The notes: generated from the sequence alone by a model not told the origin. A stretch of DNA of 64,000 bases from an uncultured Roseovarius sp. (GCA_947497295.1 CANMFU010000001.1:1-64000); one strand, 5' to 3'. Shown: positions 30,602 to 40,973, counted from the stretch's first letter. Numbers and translations are program-made.

Positions 30602-31633
30602 ATGCCCACCGACCCACTGCCGCCCGCCAGCTGGGGCGCCGTGTTGACCGCGCATGAGCCTGCGCAGCTGCTGCTGGCGAATGTCGGTTGGCATATCGGC
30701 ACCGGCGCGGCCGAGATGCATGTGTATCTGGACGATCCCGAAGACCCCGCTCTGACCCTGCTTGAGGCGATCCCGGGTGTGCGCACCGTGCGCTGCGATG
30801 CCGCGCACTGGCGCGAGGCTGCGCCGTCGGGACGGCGTCCGGTCACGCATCGCAGGCGGCAGGCGCTGAATGCCAATCATGCGCTGAAACGCTGCCGGGT
30901 GGATTGGCTGGTGCATCTGGATGCAGACGAATTTCTGATACAGGACCGCCCACTGGGGCTGGAGATGACTGCCGTCCGCGAACTGGAATGTGAGCTGTAT
31001 TTCCGGGTGGCGGAGCGGTTGTATCTGCCCGGCCCGCAGGCGTCGATCTGGGACGGGGTGTTTCGCACTTGCACCCGCGCGCAGATCCGGCGGGGCGATG
31101 GAATTAGCAATGACCGGGTGATTTATGGCGATCACGCCGCCTGTCTGGATTACGGCGTGCTGGGCCATTCGGCTGGCAAATGCGCGGTGCCGGTGGGCGA
31201 GGGCTTTCGCCTCGGTATCCACTGGGCGTTTCGCGGCGATGGCCGCCGCCGGGCCGAGCGTTTCCGCAGCACTGCCGCGCGGCTGCTGCATTTCGACGGG
31301 CTGACGCAGCTGCAATGGTGGGCCAAGCTGCGCCGCTATACTGAATATGATCCAGCCGATTTCAACGTGGCCGCGCACCGGCAGGCGCAGATTGATCTGG
31401 CCGTGCATGCCGGTGAGATACCCGGCGGATACGAGGCGATGCACGCCGAATTGAAGGAAATCAGTCCAAATGTGCAGGCGCGGTTGCGCGCTTTTGGTCT
31501 GCTGTATGAGGTGCCATTTAATCCGGCGCCGGTGCTGTGCAAGGTGCTGGGGGAAGTTCCAGATTTCAGTGTCGAGACGTTTGACGCGGACCTGCGCAGA
31601 CGATTGCCGGAGCTAACCAGAGGCCTGCCATAG
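30602..31633 (+). CDS. Glycosyltransferase family 2-like protein
   Basis: MPTDPLPPASWGAVLTAHEPAQLLLANVGWHIGTGAAEMHVYLDD..., VDWLVHLDADEFL. Confidence 0.7.
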   Translation: MPTDPLPPASWGAVLTAHEPAQLLLANVGWHIGTGAAEMHVYLDDPEDPALTLLEAIPGVRTVRCDAAHWREAAPSGRRPVTHRRRQALNANHALKRCRVDWLVHLDADEFLIQDRPLGLEMTAVRELECELYFRVAERLYLPGPQASIWDGVFRTCTRAQIRRGDGISNDRVIYGDHAACLDYGVLGHSAGKCAVPVGEGFRLGIHWAFRGDGRRRAERFRSTAARLLHFDGLTQLQWWAKLRRYTEYDPADFNVAAHRQAQIDLAVHAGEIPGGYEAMHAELKEISPNVQARLRAFGLLYEVPFNPAPVLCKVLGEVPDFSVETFDADLRRRLPELTRGLP

Positions 31634-31644
31634 GCGCAACGAAA

Positions 31645-31672
31645 AAGGCCCCGCGCGCAATGCCGGGGCCTT
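31645..31672. terminator. Bidirectional terminator between convergent glycosyltransferase and mdh
   Basis: aaggcccc-gcgcgcaatgcc-ggggcctt flanked by A-run and T-run. Confidence 0.75.
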
Positions 31673-31694
31673 CCGTCTTTGTTGAACCGCAGGC

Positions 31695-32663
<969 letters not shown>

Positions 32664-32864
32664 TTACCTCCGATTGGCAAAGAATTTCCGCCGTTGGCGT
32701 AGTCCTATTTAGCTCCGCGCGCAAGGGTTCTGCGCTTCGGCGACGCGGGTGGACCGCTTTTACAAAGCCATGTATTCTGCGCTGCGGCGAGAAAAGCCTT
32801 GAACCAATGCGCCGGAAAATGGCATCCCTGAGCAATAATTTTGCCAGTCCCAGCAGGAGAGATC

Positions 32865-33725
32865 ATGGACTCTGCCACGCGCCCGTACCGGTCGGTCCTA
32901 TATATTCCCGCCTCGAAAGAGCGCGCATTGCAAAAGGCGCGCGATCTGCCGTGCGATGCGATCATATTCGATCTGGAGGACGCGGTCGCGCCTGATGCCA
33001 AAGGGGCGGCCCGCGGCACGCTGGTACAGGCGCTGAAGGACGGCGGCTACGGCCACCGGGCCAAGATCGTGCGCATCAATGCGTTGATGACCGAATGGGG
33101 GCTTGAGGATGTGCGCGCGTTAAAGGACGCAGGCGCCGATGCGATTCTGCTGCCCAAGGTCAACACCCGCTCGGACATCGACAATCTGGCCGATCTGCTG
33201 CCGGAGAGTATGCCGATCTGGGTGATGATGGAAACGCCGGTCAGCGTGTTCAACGCGCGCGACATCGCCGCGCATGGACGCGTTCGGGGTCTGGTGACAG
33301 GTACAAACGATCTGACCAAGGATCTGGGCAGCCGCGCCCGCACTGACCGTCTGCCGCTGATGATGGCGCTGCAAACCATCGTCATGGCCGCCCGAGCCGC
33401 GCGCGTTGTAGCGATAGACGGAGTCTATAACCGGTTTCGCGACGGCGACGGTCTGATGGCGGAATGCGAGCAGGGCCGCGATCTGGGCTTTGACGGCAAG
33501 ACGCTGATTCATCCCGCACAGATCGAGGGGGCAAACCGCGCCTTTGCGCCGACAGCGTCCGAGATTGACCTTGCCCGCCGCCAGATCGCGGCGCATGAAG
33601 CCAGTCAGGCCTCGGGCGAGGGGGTCGCCGTTGTGGACGGCACAATCGTGGAAAACCTGCACGTCGTCGGCGCCCGCAGGATATTGGCCAAGGCGCAGGT
33701 GCTGGCCGAAATGGAGACGACATGA
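32865..33725 (+). CDS. mcl2: HpcH/HpaI aldolase/citrate lyase family; probable (3S)-malyl-CoA thioesterase
   Basis: SVLYIPASKERALQKARDLPCDAIIFDLEDAVAPDAK; adjacency to a mesaconyl-CoA hydratase-like gene. Confidence 0.75.
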   Translation: MDSATRPYRSVLYIPASKERALQKARDLPCDAIIFDLEDAVAPDAKGAARGTLVQALKDGGYGHRAKIVRINALMTEWGLEDVRALKDAGADAILLPKVNTRSDIDNLADLLPESMPIWVMMETPVSVFNARDIAAHGRVRGLVTGTNDLTKDLGSRARTDRLPLMMALQTIVMAARAARVVAIDGVYNRFRDGDGLMAECEQGRDLGFDGKTLIHPAQIEGANRAFAPTASEIDLARRQIAAHEASQASGEGVAVVDGTIVENLHVVGARRILAKAQVLAEMETT

Positions 33726-34276
33726 TGGGCATTGCAATTCTGATACTTGGCCTTGCGCTGTGGTTCGCCGGGCATTTTTTCAAACGCGCCGCACCCGATG
33801 CGCGCGCGGGCATGGGCTCTGGCGGCAAGGGCATGATCGCGCTGGTGTTGCTGGCCTCGATCGTATTGATGGTGATCGGTTATCGCATGTCGGATACGGT
33901 GTATTTCTGGGGGCGGCACCCGGCGACCGTCGGCATCAATAACCTGTTGATGCTTCTGTCGATTTACCTCTTTGCCGCGGCCGGCATGAAGACCGCACTG
34001 GCGCGCAAGATGCGCCATCCGATGCTGGCCGGCGTCAAGGTCTGGGCGCTGGGGCATCTTCTGGTGAATGGCGATACCGCATCCTTCATTCTCTTTGGTG
34101 GTTTGTTGGCATGGGCGGTCGTCGAGATGATCGTGATCAACCGCGCCGAGCCGAACTGGACCCCGCCGCCCCCTGCGCCAAGGCGCAAGGAGGTGATTGC
34201 AGTTGTGGCCAGCCTGGTGCTGTACGCGGTCATTGCGGCGGTGCATTATGCGCTGGGCTACCCGGTATTTGGATGA
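33722..34276 (+). CDS. Conserved integral membrane protein
   Basis: Five to six hydrophobic segments; overlaps mcl2-like gene. Confidence 0.6.
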   Translation: MMGIAILILGLALWFAGHFFKRAAPDARAGMGSGGKGMIALVLLASIVLMVIGYRMSDTVYFWGRHPATVGINNLLMLLSIYLFAAAGMKTALARKMRHPMLAGVKVWALGHLLVNGDTASFILFGGLLAWAVVEMIVINRAEPNWTPPPPAPRRKEVIAVVASLVLYAVIAAVHYALGYPVFG

Positions 34277-34283
34277 GGATGTT

Positions 34284-34487
34284 ATGAAACTGTATCGCTT
34301 TCTCAGTGCGGACGACACAGCCGAATTCTGCCACAAGGTAACGGAGGCGCTGAACAAGGGATGGGAGTTGTATGGCTGCCCGACCCAGGCCTTTGACGCG
34401 GCCAATGGCGTGATGCGCTGCGGTCAGGCTGTGACCAAGGATGCGCCGGGCGTCTACACCCCTGATACGAAACTGGGCGAGCAGTAA
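34284..34487 (+). CDS. DUF1737 protein
   Basis: MKLYRFLSADDTAEFCHKVTEALNKGWELYGCPT. Confidence 0.75.
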   Translation: MKLYRFLSADDTAEFCHKVTEALNKGWELYGCPTQAFDAANGVMRCGQAVTKDAPGVYTPDTKLGEQ

Positions 34488-34489
34488 AT

Positions 34490-35524
34490 ATGACCAAGAC
34501 AAAAACAAATCCGGGCCGTTTCTTTGAGGATTACAGCGTTGGCCAGGTTATTGAGCACGCAGTGCCGCGCACCGTCTCGGGCGGCGAGCGGGCGCTCTAT
34601 CATGCGCTCTATCCTGCGCGCCATGCGCTGTATTCGTCTGATGAATTCGCCCGGTCCTGTGGGCTGGACGGCGCTCCGCTGGACGATCTGGCAGCGTTTC
34701 ATGTGGTGTTTGGCAAGACGGTGCCGGACATTTCGCTGAACGCGCTTGCCAATCTGGGTTATGCCGAGGGGCGCTGGCTGCGCACCGTTCATGCGGGCGA
34801 CACGCTGCGCTCGGTGTCCGAGGTGATCGGGCTGAAGCAGAACTCGAACGGCAAATCCGGCGTGGTCTGGGTGCGCACGAAAGGGTTCAACCAGCGCGAT
34901 GAGGCCGTGTTGGAGTATGTCCGCTGGGTGATGGTGAAAAAGCGCAGCACGGACGCCGCGGCGCCCGAAACGGTAGTTCCTGAACTGGCGTCCGCGCTGA
35001 GCGCCGATCAGTTGGTGATCCCGGACGGTCTGAATTTCACGAACTACGACTTCACACTGGCCGGCGAGCCGCATCGCTGGGGCGATTATGCTGTGGGCGA
35101 GGTGATCGACCATGTCGACGGTGTCACCATTGAGGAGGCCGAGCATATGTTGGCCACGCGCCTGTGGCAGAACACCGCCAAGGTGCATTTCGACAAGACA
35201 GCCCGCGAGGGCGGACGGCTGATCTATGGCGGGCATGTCATCTCGATGGCGCGCGCACTCAGCTTTAACGGGCTGGCGAATGCGCAGATCATTGCGGGAC
35301 TCAACGGCGGCGCCCATGCCAATCCGTGTCATTCTGGCGACACGGTTCGCGCCTGGAGCGAAGTTCTGGATCGCGCCGAGACTGCGGCGCCGGGCGTCGG
35401 CGCGCTGCGTCTGCGGCTGGTGGCGACCAAGGGCGGCACGGCTGGTGACGTGAAAGGCAAGGACGGCCGGTACTTGCCGGACGTCCTGCTGGACCTCGAC
35501 TATTGGACACTGATCCCGATGTGA
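34490..35524 (+). CDS. mch: MaoC-type mesaconyl-CoA hydratase
   Basis: GRFFEDYSVGQVIEHAVPRTVSGGERALYHALYPARHALYSS; tandem hotdog length. Confidence 0.85.
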   Translation: MTKTKTNPGRFFEDYSVGQVIEHAVPRTVSGGERALYHALYPARHALYSSDEFARSCGLDGAPLDDLAAFHVVFGKTVPDISLNALANLGYAEGRWLRTVHAGDTLRSVSEVIGLKQNSNGKSGVVWVRTKGFNQRDEAVLEYVRWVMVKKRSTDAAAPETVVPELASALSADQLVIPDGLNFTNYDFTLAGEPHRWGDYAVGEVIDHVDGVTIEEAEHMLATRLWQNTAKVHFDKTAREGGRLIYGGHVISMARALSFNGLANAQIIAGLNGGAHANPCHSGDTVRAWSEVLDRAETAAPGVGALRLRLVATKGGTAGDVKGKDGRYLPDVLLDLDYWTLIPM

Positions 35525-35614
35525 CATTGGGCGAGGTGGCGCTGGGCTTTGATCCTCGGGGCGTTTGAAGGGCCGGGATTTAGGGTGTTTTTGTAAAGGT
35601 TAAAGCGCGGCCTG

Positions 35615-35849
35615 ATGGTGACGGTAGCGCTGTGCCGAGATGATGGCGCGGGCCGTGATTCGGGCCTGCCCGTTTACGACAGCGGTGGCTCTGGCGCGGT
35701 TCTGGCACCTGGAGCGCGGGCGCTGATGCCGACAGGGCCGCGGCTGGCAATCCTCGAGAGGAATCAAGTGCAGCTGCGGCCACGCTCGGTACTGACGCAG
35801 AAACATAGCGTGATATAGAGCCAATGCGTCAGGCGCGATCGACAGCGAT
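35615..35849 (+). pseudogene. dut: 5' fragment of native dUTPase gene (decayed)
   Basis: MVTVALCRDDGAGRDSGLPVYDSGG...LAPGARALMPTGPRLAILERNQVQLRPRSVLTQKHSV; after a +1 shift, (g)ccaatgcgtcaggcgcgatcgacagcgat reads ANASGAIDSD, matching dUTPase NAPGTIDSD. Confidence 0.75.
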
Positions 35850-35883
35850 ATTTATGACATTGCGAAAGTGGATGAATCCGCTT

Positions 35884-35913
35884 GTTAGCGGCGCGGCCAA
35901 GACTGTCGCTAAC
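35884..35913. repeat. Inverted repeat followed by T-rich stretch near the left end of the dut insertion
   Basis: gttagcg-N16-cgctaac then ttctgttttttctgttgttt. Confidence 0.45.
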
Positions 35914-35940
35914 TTCTGTTTTTTCTGTTGTTTGGGGTGG

Positions 35941-36312
35941 TTATTTTACAGGCAGATAGGGGGCTACGTAGCCTTCTTGTAGCGCAGCAGCCGCCAATCT
36001 GCCTTGCGCAACGAGAAACACTTGGGATGTCGGGTTTTTTAAACAGGTATTTGTTTTATCTGAGCGTTTTGAGCGGCTGAAATTTTTAAGCGGCTCACTT
36101 TCGTCAATTGCCGACACTGCGATCCCAAGTACGGCTTCCGGCGGCACTTCCAGCGCCCGAGCCAGAGCAAAAAATTCAATCGCATCAATTCGTCGTTGGC
36201 CGCTCTCGATCTTCGCAGTCATGGAGGGCAGGCGCCCAAGTTTAGCTGCGAGATCACGCTGCGAGGATCTGAGAAAGCGAGCGGACAGACTGGATGCGTT
36301 TGCGACGGTCAC
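35941..36312 (-). CDS. XRE-family HTH regulator (start uncertain, GTG proposed)
   Basis: SQRDLAAKLGRLPSMTAKIESGQRRIDAIEFFALARALEVPPEAVLG. Confidence 0.6.
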   Translation of the reverse strand: MTVANASSLSARFLRSSQRDLAAKLGRLPSMTAKIESGQRRIDAIEFFALARALEVPPEAVLGIAVSAIDESEPLKNFSRSKRSDKTNTCLKNPTSQVFLVAQGRLAAAALQEGYVAPYLPVK

Positions 36313-36568
36313 GAGACCATCTGAAGAAACGCCGTCAAATATCAATGATAGAGAGCATGCCGCATTTCTGCTCCAAAACTTCGTGGCGGCCAAGACCCTG
36401 AGAGACCAAGAGCTTGAACGCGTCGAAAAGCTAAACACAGAACTACTTGATGCTAAGCAGCAATTTGGTGAAATGGATACGTCCTCCGAATGTGCTTCCA
36501 TTCAAGTGGAATATCCTCCGGTGTTGTTTGATACTTTGCTGAGAAGAAATGAGAATTTGAATGGCTGA
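36221..36568 (+). CDS. Small hypothetical protein (start uncertain, partly antisense to the XRE gene)
   Basis: INDREHAAFLLQNFVAAKTLRDQELERVEKLNTELLDAKQQFGEMDTSSECASIQVEYPPVLFDTLLRRNENLNG. Confidence 0.45.
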   Translation: MEGRRPSLAARSRCEDLRKRADRLDAFATVTRPSEETPSNINDREHAAFLLQNFVAAKTLRDQELERVEKLNTELLDAKQQFGEMDTSSECASIQVEYPPVLFDTLLRRNENLNG

Positions 36569-36580
36569 CGGAGAGCGAAA

Positions 36581-37036
36581 GTGCAGATAAAGATTACTGA
36601 CCCACGGCTAGCAGATTGGGGGTTGCCAAAGTTCCAGTCTGAAGGAGCCGCCGGAATCGACCTTGTGGCGTGTATAGATGACACGATGCTCATTGATGCC
36701 CAAGCCCCTTCAATTCTCATGAATTCTGGCATAGCGATCTCTTTCGGGGATTTATCGATAGCCGGACTTGTGTTGCCTCGATCAGGATTGGGACACAAAA
36801 AAGGATTAGTGCTGGGAAACACAGCCGGATTGATTGATCCCGACTATGATGGCGAAATACTGATCAGTGTTTGGAATCGAAGTGCGATCGGCACGCCGCC
36901 AATCGAAATTCACCCCGGAGAGCGAATTGCTCAGATGGTTTTTGTGCCGATTGTCCGTCCAACATTTGAGATCGTTGAAAACTTCACCAACCAGACAGGG
37001 CGTGGTGACGGTGGGTTCGGGTCGACTGGCAGCTGA
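36581..37036 (+). CDS. dut: Complete dUTP diphosphatase, gammaproteobacterial/phage-like type
   Basis: All five motifs: AAGIDLVA, LPRSGLGHKKGLVLGN, GLIDPDYDGEILISVWNRS, PGERIAQMVFVPIV, RGDGGFGSTG. Confidence 0.9.
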   Translation: MQIKITDPRLADWGLPKFQSEGAAGIDLVACIDDTMLIDAQAPSILMNSGIAISFGDLSIAGLVLPRSGLGHKKGLVLGNTAGLIDPDYDGEILISVWNRSAIGTPPIEIHPGERIAQMVFVPIVRPTFEIVENFTNQTGRGDGGFGSTGS

Positions 37037-37130
37037 TGATAGTGTAACGGTCTTCATCTGGTTTCATCTTGAAAATGGATGGAGTAGTCATAAGGTGCTG
37101 AAATAAATGAACTTCATCCACGTTCCTGTC

Positions 37131-37313
37131 CTGAGATCGGACTATCGCGGGCCGCTGGGGGTGATCCCGATCAATCCGGGCGATGCGCTGTTCGAAGTGG
37201 TACATGATGCGCAAATTACGCAGATGGTTGTCGCGCCTGTCGTTGGGGCGGAGTTTGCGCTGGAGAACACGGCGCGCGGCAAGGGCGGCTTTGGTTCGAC
37301 CGGGGTGGGCTGA
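37131..37313 (+). pseudogene. dut: 3' fragment of native dUTPase gene
   Basis: SDYRGPLGVIPINPGDALFEVVHDAQITQMVVAPVVGAEFALENTARGKGGFGSTGVG, ending in the moeB start codon. Confidence 0.85.
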
Positions 37314-38359
37314 TGCTGTTGGTTCTGATCCTCGCTGGCGTGCTTTGGGGTCTGGGGGCGCTTTTGGGCACGCCCCGGCGCTTGCGCTGGGGGATGATCG
37401 CGTTTCTATGGGCTGGTGTGGTGCTGATGCATCTGATGCTGCCTGCGGCCTCGCCCCTGCGCGTCGCGACCGGCGGCAGTGCAGCGCTTTGGCTGCTGTT
37501 GGGCGGGTTTGCGGCGCTGGTGTTGATTTATCGCGCCGGGCTGCGCCGGGTGCGGGCGCGCGCGGAGGCGGGCAACGTGCCGGTCGAGCGCAGCGGCGCG
37601 TTTTCGGATGCCGAGCTGGAGCGTTACGCGCGCCATATCGTCCTGCGCGAGGTTGGCGGACCGGGACAGAAGAAGCTGAAAAACGCCAGTGTTCTGGTGA
37701 TCGGCGCGGGCGGTCTGGGATCGCCGGTAATGAGCTATCTGGGCGCGGCGGGTGTCGGCACGATCGGCGTGATCGACGATGACGTGGTCGATCTGTCCAA
37801 CCTCCAGCGGCAGGTGATTCACCGCGACGCGGATATCGGCGTGCCCAAGGTGCATTCCGCCGCCGCAGCCGTGCGCGCGCTGAACCCGCATGTGGAAATG
37901 CGCCCCTACGCGCGCCGCCTTACCGAAGACATCGCCGCCGATCTGTTTGCTGACTATGACATGATCCTTGACGGGACGGATAATTTTGCAACCCGGCATC
38001 TGGTGAACCGTACCGCGGTTGCCACCGGAAAACCTTTGATTTCCGGCGCTCTGGCCCAGTGGGAGGGGCAGCTGAGCGTGTTCGATCCCGCAAATGGCGC
38101 CCCCTGCTATGCCTGCATTTTCCCCGACATTCCGGCTGAGGGGCTGGCGCCGTCCTGCGCCGAGGCCGGTGTGATGGGGCCGCTGCCCGGCGTTATCGGT
38201 GCGATGATGGCGGGCGAGGCGATCAAGCTGATCACGGGCGCGGGCGCGCCGCTGCGCGGGACGCTGCTTATCTATGACGCGCTTTTTTCCGACGCGCGCC
38301 GCATTCAAATCAAACGCCGCGCGGATTGCGCCGTCTGCGGCACCAAGGAGGCCACATGA
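37313..38359 (+). CDS. moeB: MoeB/ThiF/HesA family adenylyltransferase
   Basis: YARHIVLREVGGPGQKKLKNASVLVIGAGGLGSPVMSYLGAAGVG. Confidence 0.93.
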   Translation: MLLVLILAGVLWGLGALLGTPRRLRWGMIAFLWAGVVLMHLMLPAASPLRVATGGSAALWLLLGGFAALVLIYRAGLRRVRARAEAGNVPVERSGAFSDAELERYARHIVLREVGGPGQKKLKNASVLVIGAGGLGSPVMSYLGAAGVGTIGVIDDDVVDLSNLQRQVIHRDADIGVPKVHSAAAAVRALNPHVEMRPYARRLTEDIAADLFADYDMILDGTDNFATRHLVNRTAVATGKPLISGALAQWEGQLSVFDPANGAPCYACIFPDIPAEGLAPSCAEAGVMGPLPGVIGAMMAGEAIKLITGAGAPLRGTLLIYDALFSDARRIQIKRRADCAVCGTKEAT

Positions 38360-40368
38360 CCAATCCGCTCCTGGGCGCATGGGACACCCCCTTTGCCGTC
38401 GCTCCGTTCGACCGTATCGATGATGCCGATTTTGCCCCTGCGCTGGAAACGGCCCTGACGCTGGCGCGCGCCGAGATCGCGGCGATTGCCGAGGATCCCG
38501 AGGCGCCGACATTTGCCAACACCATTGAGGCGCTGGAAGCATCGGGCAAGGCGCTGGACAAGGTGCTGAGCGTTTTCTTCACGGTTGCCGGGGCGGACAG
38601 CAATCCGGCACGCCAAGCGTTGCAGCGGGATTTTGCGCCGAAACTGTCGGCGTATTCTTCGTGGATTTACGCTCAAAAGCCGCTTTTTGCCCGGATCGAG
38701 GGGCTGTGGAAGCAGCGCGAAACGCTGGAGCTGAGCGATGAGCAGGCGCGCGTCTTGATGCTGACGCATCGCGGTTTCGTGCGTCATGGCGCAGCCCTTA
38801 ATGGGGCTGAAGAGGCGCGGATGCAGGCCATCATGGCGCGGCTGGCCGAACTGGGCACGGCCTTCACTCAGAACCTGCTGGCCGACGAGGCGGGCTGGCA
38901 TATGAAACTGGGCGAGGACGATCTGGTAGGGTTGCCAGACTTCCTCATCCGCAGCGCACGCGCGGCGGGCGCTGAGAAGGGGCTGGACGGGCCGATCATC
39001 ACATTGTCGCGCTCGCTGATCGTGCCGTTCCTGCAATTCTCGCCGCGCCGCGATCTGCGCAAGCGGGCGTTTGATGCGTGGACCGCGAGGGGCGCCAATG
39101 GCGGCGACACGGATAACCGCGGAAACGCGGCTGAAACGCTGGCGCTGCGGCATGAACGCGCGCAGCTTCTGGGCTATGACAGCTTTGCCGCGTTCAAGCT
39201 GGAGACGGAGATGGCCAAGACGCCGGGCGCCGTGCGCGACCTCCTGGTGCAGGTCTGGGAACCGGCCAAGGCGCAGGCCGATCGTGATGCCGAGTTGCTG
39301 ACCGAAATGATGCGCGAGGATGGCATCAACGCGGATCTGGCGCCGTGGGACTGGCGTTATTACGCCGAAAAACGCAGGCAGGCCGAGCATGATCTGGATG
39401 AGGCCGAGCTGAAGCCCTACCTGCAATTGAACCGCATGATCGAGGCCGCGTTCGCCTGCGCAAACCGTCTGTTCGGGCTGGAGTTCAGGCCGGTGCAGAT
39501 CCCGCTTTACCATCACGATTGCCGGGCATGGGAGGTGACGCGCGGCGGCGAACATATCGCTGTCTTCATTGGCGATTATTTCGCGCGCGCCTCCAAACGA
39601 TCCGGCGCGTGGTGCAGTGCGATGCGCGGTCAGGCGAAGTTCCCTGAAAAACAGGGGCCGGTCGTCATCAACGTGTGCAACTTTGCCAAGGGCGATCCGG
39701 CGCTGCTGAGCTATGACGACGCGCGCACGCTGTTTCACGAATTTGGCCATGCGCTGCATCAGATGCTGTCGGACGTGACCTACGAGAGCGTCAGCGGCAC
39801 CTCGGTTGCGCGCGATTTCGTGGAACTGCCCAGCCAGCTTTATGAGCATTGGCTGGAGGTGCCCGAGGTGCTGCGCGAATTTGCGACCCACGCGGAGACG
39901 GGCGCGCCGATGCCGCAGGCGCTGCTGCAAAAGGTGCTGGATGCCGCGACATTCGACATGGGGTTCCAGACGGTCGAATATGTGGCGTCGGCGCTGGTCG
40001 ACCTCAGCTTTCACGATGGCGCGCCGCCCGCCGATCCGATGGCGCGGCAGGCCGAGGTGCTGGCAGAAATCGGCATGCCCGAGGCGATCACGATGCGCCA
40101 TGCAACGCCGCAGTTTGCGCATGTGTTCGCCGGGGATGGCTATAGTTCGGGCTATTACAGCTACATGTGGTCCGAGGTGATGGACGCCGATGCCTTCGCC
40201 TCGTTCGAGGAGGCAGGCGGCGCATTCGATCCCGAGCGCGCCCGCGCGCTGGAGCAGCACATCCTGTCGCGCGGCGGATCGGCCGACGCGGAGGAGCTGT
40301 ATCTGGCATTTCGCGGGCAGTTGCCAGACGCCCGCGCGCTGCTGAAAGGTCGCGGGCTGGTTAGCTGA
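38356..40368 (+). CDS. M3 family oligopeptidase (oligopeptidase A/Dcp-like)
   Basis: Zn motif LFHEFGHALHQM. Confidence 0.92.
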   Translation: MTNPLLGAWDTPFAVAPFDRIDDADFAPALETALTLARAEIAAIAEDPEAPTFANTIEALEASGKALDKVLSVFFTVAGADSNPARQALQRDFAPKLSAYSSWIYAQKPLFARIEGLWKQRETLELSDEQARVLMLTHRGFVRHGAALNGAEEARMQAIMARLAELGTAFTQNLLADEAGWHMKLGEDDLVGLPDFLIRSARAAGAEKGLDGPIITLSRSLIVPFLQFSPRRDLRKRAFDAWTARGANGGDTDNRGNAAETLALRHERAQLLGYDSFAAFKLETEMAKTPGAVRDLLVQVWEPAKAQADRDAELLTEMMREDGINADLAPWDWRYYAEKRRQAEHDLDEAELKPYLQLNRMIEAAFACANRLFGLEFRPVQIPLYHHDCRAWEVTRGGEHIAVFIGDYFARASKRSGAWCSAMRGQAKFPEKQGPVVINVCNFAKGDPALLSYDDARTLFHEFGHALHQMLSDVTYESVSGTSVARDFVELPSQLYEHWLEVPEVLREFATHAETGAPMPQALLQKVLDAATFDMGFQTVEYVASALVDLSFHDGAPPADPMARQAEVLAEIGMPEAITMRHATPQFAHVFAGDGYSSGYYSYMWSEVMDADAFASFEEAGGAFDPERARALEQHILSRGGSADAEELYLAFRGQLPDARALLKGRGLVS

Positions 40369-40424
40369 ACTTGCGCGAAGGTGTGCGGAGTGGCATGGTC
40401 AGCCAGACCCTTGGAGAGGTTAAG

Positions 40425-40880
40425 ATGCGTAAATTCATGGTGGTGCTGGACGACAGCCGCGAATGCCTGAACGCCATGCGCTTTGCTGCGATGCGCGCCG
40501 CCCGCACTCAAGGCGGCGTGACCATCCTTTCGATCATCCCGCCCGAAGAATTCAACCATTGGATCGGTGTCGGCGACATCATGCGCGAGGAACAGCGCGA
40601 GCGGATCGAGGCGCATTTCGAGGTTTTCGCCAAATGGATGCGTGACAAACAGGGCGTCGACCCCGAATTGGTTATCCGCGAGGGCGAGCCCGTGGCCGAG
40701 ATCATCGCCCAGATCGCCGAAGATCCGGAGGTTGGCGTGCTGGTACTGGGCGCGTCGGCGGATCGGGGTGGGCCCGGCCCGCTGGTCAGCCAGATGAGCC
40801 GCGGGGCAGGCAGCCTGCCCATCCCCATCACCATCGTACCGGGCGATCTGAGCAAGGACCGGCTGGAGATGATTACCTGA
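40425..40880 (+). CDS. Universal stress protein
   Basis: MRKFMVVLDDSRECLNAMRFAAMRAARTQGGVTILSII, VLVLGASAD. Confidence 0.8.
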   Translation: MRKFMVVLDDSRECLNAMRFAAMRAARTQGGVTILSIIPPEEFNHWIGVGDIMREEQRERIEAHFEVFAKWMRDKQGVDPELVIREGEPVAEIIAQIAEDPEVGVLVLGASADRGGPGPLVSQMSRGAGSLPIPITIVPGDLSKDRLEMIT

Positions 40881-40973
40881 GCGGGTAGCAAAGACAGTTT
40901 AGAATGGTTCCAAACCTTGACTCTGTCTGTGCCGAGGCGCATATGCTGTCTTAGCAAATACAAGGGGTGTCCC

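Noticed and set aside
28683-30647. 654-aa plus-strand ORF over sucD/sucC
   Set aside because: Antisense shadow of strongly recognised sucC and sucD.
38305-40260. 651-aa minus-strand ORF over the M3 peptidase
   Set aside because: Antisense shadow; plus strand has the HEFGH metallopeptidase motif.
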